Assembly (NCBI GenBank): GCA_916048055.1
Contig: CAJZHL010000028.1
Coordinates: 310,001-374,000, forward strand
Direction: 5' to 3'
Length of the DNA: 64,000 nt
From: Pedinophyceae sp. YPF-701
Taxonomy: Eukaryota > Chlorophyta > Pedinophyceae
Part shown: positions 58,801 to 64,000 of the stretch, one piece after another
Layout: each line of letters begins with the position of its first letter
Position numbering within the stretch: position 1 is the first letter of the stretch
Made by a program: the position numbers and the translations under genes
The notes under the pieces: model-generated
The model's database searches: none
What the model was told of the DNA's origin: nothing
The model's input: only the letters and a program-made list of their open reading frames with translations

Positions 58801-60435
58801 GCGCCTGCCGAGTTGGCGCCGGGGGAGCAGGACAAGAAGGGCTGGACCGAGGACCGCGAGGCTCGTTTGCTCGCGCTCATGTACGTATACGAGACGGCGA
58901 AACACCGCTGGGCAGCCATCTCGCGCGCCGACAAGGCAATGCCCGACGGCGGCATCCTGGGGGTCTACGACGGCAAGTCGCTGGCGCAGAAGGGGGAAGG
59001 GAGGCTGATGCGCGACGGATTGGCGCGGATGAAGGTCGACCTTGGGGACCAGTCGCGTCTTGTCGACCAAGGGAACCACGAAAGCCCCGGAGGGCGCAGC
59101 GTCGGTCCTGCGACAGCCAACACGCCTGCGCAACGAGTCACGCCGTCCGGCACCAACGCCACGCGCCCCGCGCCGACGCAAGCTGACGATCTCCCACGAG
59201 AGGAGCCGACCAACGGCCGCGACGCTCCCGAAGCGGCGGCGCAGGAGGCTGACCTGCGCTCGCGGCCGCTGCAGTGGTTCGATGACATCGCCCTGCGGGT
59301 GTTGCGGGAGCTCGGTCGCGGGCGCGAAGCCGGGAGCTCGAAGATGTCCAACGACCCGGCGAGGCAGTGGACGGAGGAGCGCATGGCACGGCTCTTGGCA
59401 CTGCACTTCCTGTATGGGCACGAGAAGAACCGATGGGCGTCGATCCTGAAGGCCGATCAGCAGTCGGAAAGTGGCGCGCTACTGACCGCATTCAACTCGG
59501 GCGACCTGTGGCAGAAGATGTCGCGCGGGGCCATGAAAGCTGCCGTCCTCCCGATGGAGACGGCAGTGCACCGCGAACGCTCGACGGGTGCCGCCACGGG
59601 CGGCGACCAGATGCATACCGACGGGGAAGGCGCACATCGGGCGGCTGACGACGCGGGCGGAGACGGCCGTCCGCCTGCCGCCCCTGCCGACAGGAAGCGC
59701 ACAGCTTCGGCAGTGTGTGGAGGTGATGACGTCGACGAAGGCGCTGTCGAGGCAACAGCTTCTCAGGATCGCGGCGTCGCATCGAGGTCCCAGAAACGTG
59801 CCAGGCTCGATGAGCAAGGCCCGTCGTCCGGAGCGGACCTTGCGGGCGGGGCTGAGGACGCGGCCGCGCCGTGGAAGCTGACTCAGGACCTGCTGAACCA
59901 ACTGCCGAAGGATCAGCAGCGCATCAAGCAGAAGCACGCTCAGCAGTGCGCGACTCTGCTGCTGACGGGCAAGTCGTGGCAGGGTTCGTTCAACAGCTTG
60001 CGGGCGGAGCACAACGAGGTGTTCGAGGCCCTCATCCCACAGGAGCTGCGGAGCGAGGGGTACAAGCTCGGCCACAACTACGGCATCCTGATCCGCGCAG
60101 TGCTGCTGTACATCCTGCGCGACGTCACGGATGACGAGCTTCGTGCTGCGGGACTCCCCTTCGTCGTGCGCATGCGGCAGGGTGCGCCGCTCGACGCAGC
60201 GATGAAGAAGCACCTGTTCGCCCAGAACCGCGCCAGAGCGTACAGGCTCTCAGACAGCCTGCAGAGCGTATTCGACCGGCACGGGCTGAGCTGGCCGGGC
60301 ACTCGGACCTCCAAGGAGAGCTTCGCGAAGTTGATGCAGCACTACGACATGACGAGTGGCGCGGCACGGCCCGGTCCGGTGATGGACAAGCACGATGACC
60401 CTGCTGCAGCGCTCGCGCAGCCCGCTGCCCCATGA
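55891..60435 (+). CDS. HSP70-like chaperone fused to two Myb/SANT-like repeats and a novel domain
   Basis: Three exons, 55891-56012, 56593-57777 and 58008-60435, splice in phase to 1,244 aa. The HSP70 ATPase domain (residues about 30-440) has phosphate loop 1 VAVGIDLGTTNS completed across the first intron, VAVGIPHGYDDLQREAT, phosphate loop 2 VLDLGGGTLDVTI and the adenosine motif LVGGSAFVPGVKAAV. The beta part of the substrate-binding domain follows in exon 3 (DVVPYSLGLEY). After a linker come two related repeats of about 110 aa with Trp-rich Myb/SANT-like cores: GWTEDREARLLALMYVYETA with HRWAAI (about 713-771), and QWTEERMARLLALHFLYGHE with NRWASI (about 889-948). The last 160 residues are the domain shared with the gene at 52310. 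No ER or organelle signal and no EEVD end; a nuclear role is likely but inferred. Confidence 0.82.
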
Positions 60436-61498
60436 GCGTCGCGACGAAGTTGTCGGACGAGGATGTGAGAGGAGCATCAGTGCTGTGCGATGGTGTCGAG
60501 CCACGTGTCCGAACCAGTTGTCTGATGGCACGTGCCTGTAGGTCGGCGAAGTACAACGAGGGGGCCCCGCTGCGCTACCGTTGGACACGGAAGCCTTGGG
60601 CGAGGCACCCTCATCCTCGCCGAAGGTGTCGGCGCTGGTCGCCGGAGGAAGGGATGGTCGCGAGCTGGCACTGCGCGTCCTTTCGAACCCCTGGAGCGGA
60701 TCAGGGGGCGCCAGCCAGGAACCACAGACATGACATGTCATTCGGTCCCCTCCCCTGTACAGGAGCTTGTAGGCGCTCGATCCTGTCCGTTGCACCGCGA
60801 TCCGCCGGGTGCTCGATCCTCCGGCGCGCAGGGGACCGTGGACGGCGCCGGTGCCAGCTGTTGCGAGGGGGAGGAGACCAACACAAGCAACATGAGAGAT
60901 ACGTCCTCAATCGTTCTTGCGCACACATGCAAGCACCGCTGTTCCTGCTCTCCGTGCTCCCGTCCTTCGGCCACCCACCCACGGGCCCATCTTGTCTACG
61001 ACCGACTTACGGCGCAGTGGCCAGCCGCAGCCAGCAGCGCTGCGGCGGCGGCGTGGACGCGCGTGTGCAGCGTCGCTCGCGCAAGCGTGAGTGTCGAGCG
61101 GCATGAGCGCGACGGGTCGTGCGAGGGGAGGCTCGAATGCATGACTCGATGTGATGCGCAACACGTGCCGCGGGGCACAAGGGCCGCGCAGGCCCGCGCC
61201 GCGCGGCACGTCGCGTCGCGGGCAGCTGCGCCAGGTCGTCGCGCAGTTCAACCCAGCATCACACGTTCCACTTGACGACTCCGCGCGGTTGGTTGTTTCA
61301 GCTCTGGTGTTCCGCGCGAGCGCCAGCCCGGCGAGCAACGGGCGACGCGGCGTTCGGAATGTCAGCTTGAATCACTGATCACTCTGTGTGCGTGACGAAA
61401 GCTTGCGCTGTGTGCGGCTCGGCGACGGTGAGCGGCACTGAGCAACCACCTCGCCCAGGCGGCCGCTGCGAGCCGGCAGGTCGGCCTCGCCGCGCGCA
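60436..61498. other. 1.06-kb gene-free stretch
   Basis: No recognised gene. A 24-bp segment at about 60533-60556 matches 12180-12203 in inverted orientation with one mismatch. This stretch closes the repeat island. Confidence 0.4.
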
Positions 61499-63543
61499 AT
61501 GCCCCGCCACCCCGAGGACAAGAACGAGATGGGCATAGGGATCTGGTACGCCTTGCTCGCTGGGGTCTCCGGTGCTCTCGGGAACGCCGTTGAGAGCATC
61601 AGCATCATCACTCTGCTGCATCCCTTCTTCACCCTCAAGGCAGTGCACCATCTCGAGGTGCGCGTCGACTGCGCAACAAACTCAGCAGCGCATGCACTTC
61701 TCCGCTGCGGCGCTGCGCGACCGTCCGAGCCATGCAGTGTGGTGCAACCTCGGGTGGTGCTCCGCGCCCGGCGCGGGCCAGCTCGCGGCCCGACCGCCGC
61801 CTCCGTCGCTCTATCTTCGCAGTTGGCGTGGCAGAGATGGAAGTACGTCGGCACGTGGGCGCCGACGCTCGCCATGGCCATCATGAACGTCGTCCTGGGC
61901 TCCGCGTACGCGCTGGCCTTCCTCGACGTGCCCGCCTACCCCGCGCCGTCCGCGGACTCCCACAAGGAAGCCGCCGCCTGGGGCTACATCCTCGCGAGCA
62001 ACCTCGTCCCGCTCGTCTACCTCTCGACGCTGCGGGTCGTCCATGTGTTCCCGCCAGCACACGTCAACCTCTTCGTCTTCCCCGTCCTGCACACCGGTGC
62101 GCGAGTCCCCCGCCGCAGCACGCGCTCGCCGACCGCAGGAGCGGGCGTCTCTCTGCGGCAAAAGCGGGCACCCGAACACGACCGTTGCTACTCCTTTCTT
62201 GTCCATTGTCTGCAGCCTTCTGGTCGCTGTGCGGCTTCTTTCCGAAGTACGCCTGGGCGAACCCCGCGTACGCGCTCCTCGACTACGCGCCGCTGGCCCA
62301 GCTCGCCTCCGTCGCGTCCACGGCGGGTATCAACTTCCTGACCGGCCTGCTGTCGGGCGCGCTCTTCCTGCTCACGCTGCGGCCCACGGGGGCCGTCTCG
62401 CTCGCCGCCGCCGCCGCGAGCGTGCACCCGAGCGCGCGCGTCCACCGCGTCCCGCCGGCCGCCCTCGCCGTCGTCGCCGGCGCCCTCGCGGTCGGCGGCG
62501 CCCTGCTCAACGCCGGCCACTTCTTCCAGCGCCCCGTGCGCGACGTCGGGCAGCGGTACGCGCGCGTGGGCTGCGCGACGGGCATCGACGTGGAGTTCAG
62601 GTCCAAGGCGTACGACGCGCTCATGGCCGACACACACCGCCTGCTGCACGACAGCGACGCGGGGCTCGTGCTCTGGAGCGAGACCGCCGTCAAGCTCACC
62701 GACGGCGCGCAGGAGGACAGGCTGCTGGCCGACGCCGCGGACCTGCTGTCCAGGAGCGGCGTGCGCGCCGCGGGGAAGCACAGGGACGCGGACAAGTACC
62801 TGGGCGTGACGTACTCGGCCGACTTTGGCGCGAAGGGGGCGTACCGCAACATGTTCGTGCTGCTGTCGGACGCGGGCGAGGTCTGGCGGTACAACAAGGC
62901 GCACCCGGTCCCGCTCATCGAGGACGACTACGCGCCGGGGCCGCCCGTCATCCCCACCGCCGACACCCCCCTCGGCAGGCTCGGCGGCGTGATCTGCTTC
63001 GACGTGGACTTCGCCTCGTACATCTGGCAGGCGGGCCGCGCGGGCGTCGCGATGCTGCTGCAGCCGTCGCAGACGTGGGGCTCCGTCGGCGCGCGCCACT
63101 TCGCGGCCAACGGCCTGCGTGCGGTGGAGAACGGGCTGACGCTGGTGCGGTGCTCGAGCGACGGCGTGAGCGGGGTCGTCGACCGCCACTACCGGTACAC
63201 GTCGTGGCGGGAGGCGACGCGCGGCGACGCGATGGTGTTCGAGGTGCCGCTGGCGCCGCACGCGCGCACGGTGTGGACGTGGTGGGGCGGGTGGCTGCTG
63301 CCGTGGGCGAACGTGGGGGCCGCGGCGGTGCTGTGGGTGGTCGTGCTGTTGGGCGGGAGGGGCGTGGCGCGGTGGCGGTGCGCGGGCCTTTGGGAGGTGG
63401 TGCTGTGGCCCGCGCACCGCGACATGGGGCGGCGTCTGACGGGGGCGCGCGACAGCGTCGTCAGCACGGCGCGACCCAGCGAAGTCGCGGAGCAGGGCGC
63501 GGGCGCGCCGCTCCTGGCGGACGAGCACGGGTCCGAGCTGTGA
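61499..63543 (+). CDS. apolipoprotein N-acyltransferase-like membrane protein (nitrilase superfamily)
   Basis: Three exons, 61499-61657, 61823-62096 and 62216-63543, join in phase to 586 aa. The N-terminal half is hydrophobic with several membrane helices (YALLAGVSGALGNAVESISI; YAPLAQLASVASTAGINFL; LAVVAGALAVGGALL). The C-terminal half is a carbon-nitrogen hydrolase domain with its catalytic triad: Glu in LWSETAV, Lys in YNKAHPVP and Cys in GVICFDVDF. Then QTWGSVGARHFAANGLRAVE and a final membrane helix follow. This is the layout of bacterial Lnt, which moves an acyl chain from phospholipid to the N-terminal Cys of lipoproteins. Length is near that of Lnt (about 510 aa) plus a tail. In eukaryotes the substrate is unknown; I infer only an N-acyl or amide chemistry at a membrane. 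An alternative second-exon start at 61835 also keeps frame. Confidence 0.85.
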
Positions 63544-63826
63544 CGGCGATATTGATTTTTCCGTTCATTGGAACTCCTCGATCATGGGTGGACGCGCCAG
63601 CCGCGATGCACGGGCGGCGCCGGCCCGCCTCGGTCAGGATCGCGCGCGCGGAGCGCCGGGCGATGTTGTCGCGATACGACACGCGGGCGGGGCCTGGGCA
63701 GTATGACACTGCCTCCTGGGGCCCCGTGCGGCGCTCTAGGGCCTGCCAGGCGCGCCGGCCCGGCACTCGTTGCCAGCCGCGCGCTGTTCGGACGCCTCGG
63801 GCCCGCATCGGTGTCGAGGCGTCGTC

Positions 63827-64000
63827 ATGGCGAGCCCTGCGAAGCCCCAGCCTCCGCTCAAGGAGCCAACGCTGCCGACCAAGAAGGAGGAGGGGAGCGG
63901 CAGCGCCGATGAGGACCCGACGCCGAAGTACTTCGCCGTCAAGCGGACCAAGAAGTCGCTCCTGATGCAGCGCAAGTCCCTCCAGGACGAGGAGCCGGCC
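63827..64000 (+). CDS. partial gene, unknown protein (5' end only)
   Basis: An ATG at 63827 opens a frame that runs to the window edge (58 codons). It is Lys/Pro/Glu-rich (KEPTLPTKKEEGSGSADEDP; YFAVKRTKKSLLMQRKSLQ). The change from Arg/Ala noise to a Lys-rich, varied composition suggests real coding sequence. I do not recognise it. It is co-directional with the N-acyltransferase-like gene, with 283 bp between. Confidence 0.5.
   Translation, partial: MASPAKPQPPLKEPTLPTKKEEGSGSADEDPTPKYFAVKRTKKSLLMQRKSLQDEEPA

Noticed and set aside
57916-59421. 501-codon minus-strand frame opposite the HSP70 fusion
   Set aside because: No recognisable domain, and the plus strand has the substrate-binding and Myb-like motifs.
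63606-63760. A YDTRAGPGQYDTASWG stretch resembling a SHIPPO/ODF3-type Pro-Gly-Pro repeat of cilia proteins
   Set aside because: Only one such motif, no second repeat, and no consistent splice to the next gene; more likely chance in a Gly/Arg-rich frame.

Overview
The window is nuclear DNA from a very GC-rich, intron-bearing eukaryote. Most genes recovered here are split by short GT-AG introns (about 70 to 630 nt), and the reading-frame phases match at the junctions I could check. A dynein regulatory complex subunit (DRC5/TCTE1) implies an organism with motile cilia or flagella. The ribosomal protein L19e is close to land-plant L19 in wording ([19 protein letters not shown]). A green-lineage or related flagellate alga/protist is therefore the best guess, but this is inference from two genes.

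Layout. (1) 0.7-17 kb is a compact block of ordinary housekeeping and unknown genes on both strands: glyoxalase I, DRC5, a small unknown gene, RPL19, an unknown four-exon gene, a Canopy-like ER protein, a small Ser/Arg/Gly-rich protein, a RING-H2 ubiquitin ligase, an unknown possibly nuclear protein, and an ABM-like alpha/beta-barrel protein. (2) 17.8-47.1 kb holds two giant minus-strand genes for cell-surface proteins. The first (about 2,511 aa) has a signal peptide, beta-propeller-like repeats, a Thr/Ala/Pro mucin-like stalk, one membrane segment and a repeat-rich cytoplasmic tail. The second (about 4,570 aa) has a signal peptide, PAN/apple-like Cys repeats, thrombospondin type 1 repeats, an EGF domain, a membrane segment, a degenerate ABCG-type ATPase and an ABC2 membrane domain. 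Between them lies a plus-strand TPR gene. A 0.5 kb inverted-repeat element sits inside one PAN repeat of the second giant gene. (3) 47.1-61.5 kb is an island of repeats: a broken LINE, two copies each of two dispersed repeats, and long gene-free stretches. It contains two unusual genes. One encodes 37 tandem Ala-Pro-Gly pentapeptides followed by an unrecognised domain. The other encodes an HSP70 fused to two Myb/SANT-like repeats and the same unrecognised domain. (4) 61.5-64 kb has an apolipoprotein N-acyltransferase-like gene and the start of one more gene.

The most interesting material is the pair of neighbouring genes that share an undescribed C-terminal domain, one of them an HSP70-Myb fusion, and the giant pseudo-ABC surface protein carrying an inverted-repeat insertion that may be spliced unconventionally. 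All coordinates for spliced genes are my own reading of splice sites, and no expression data were available.
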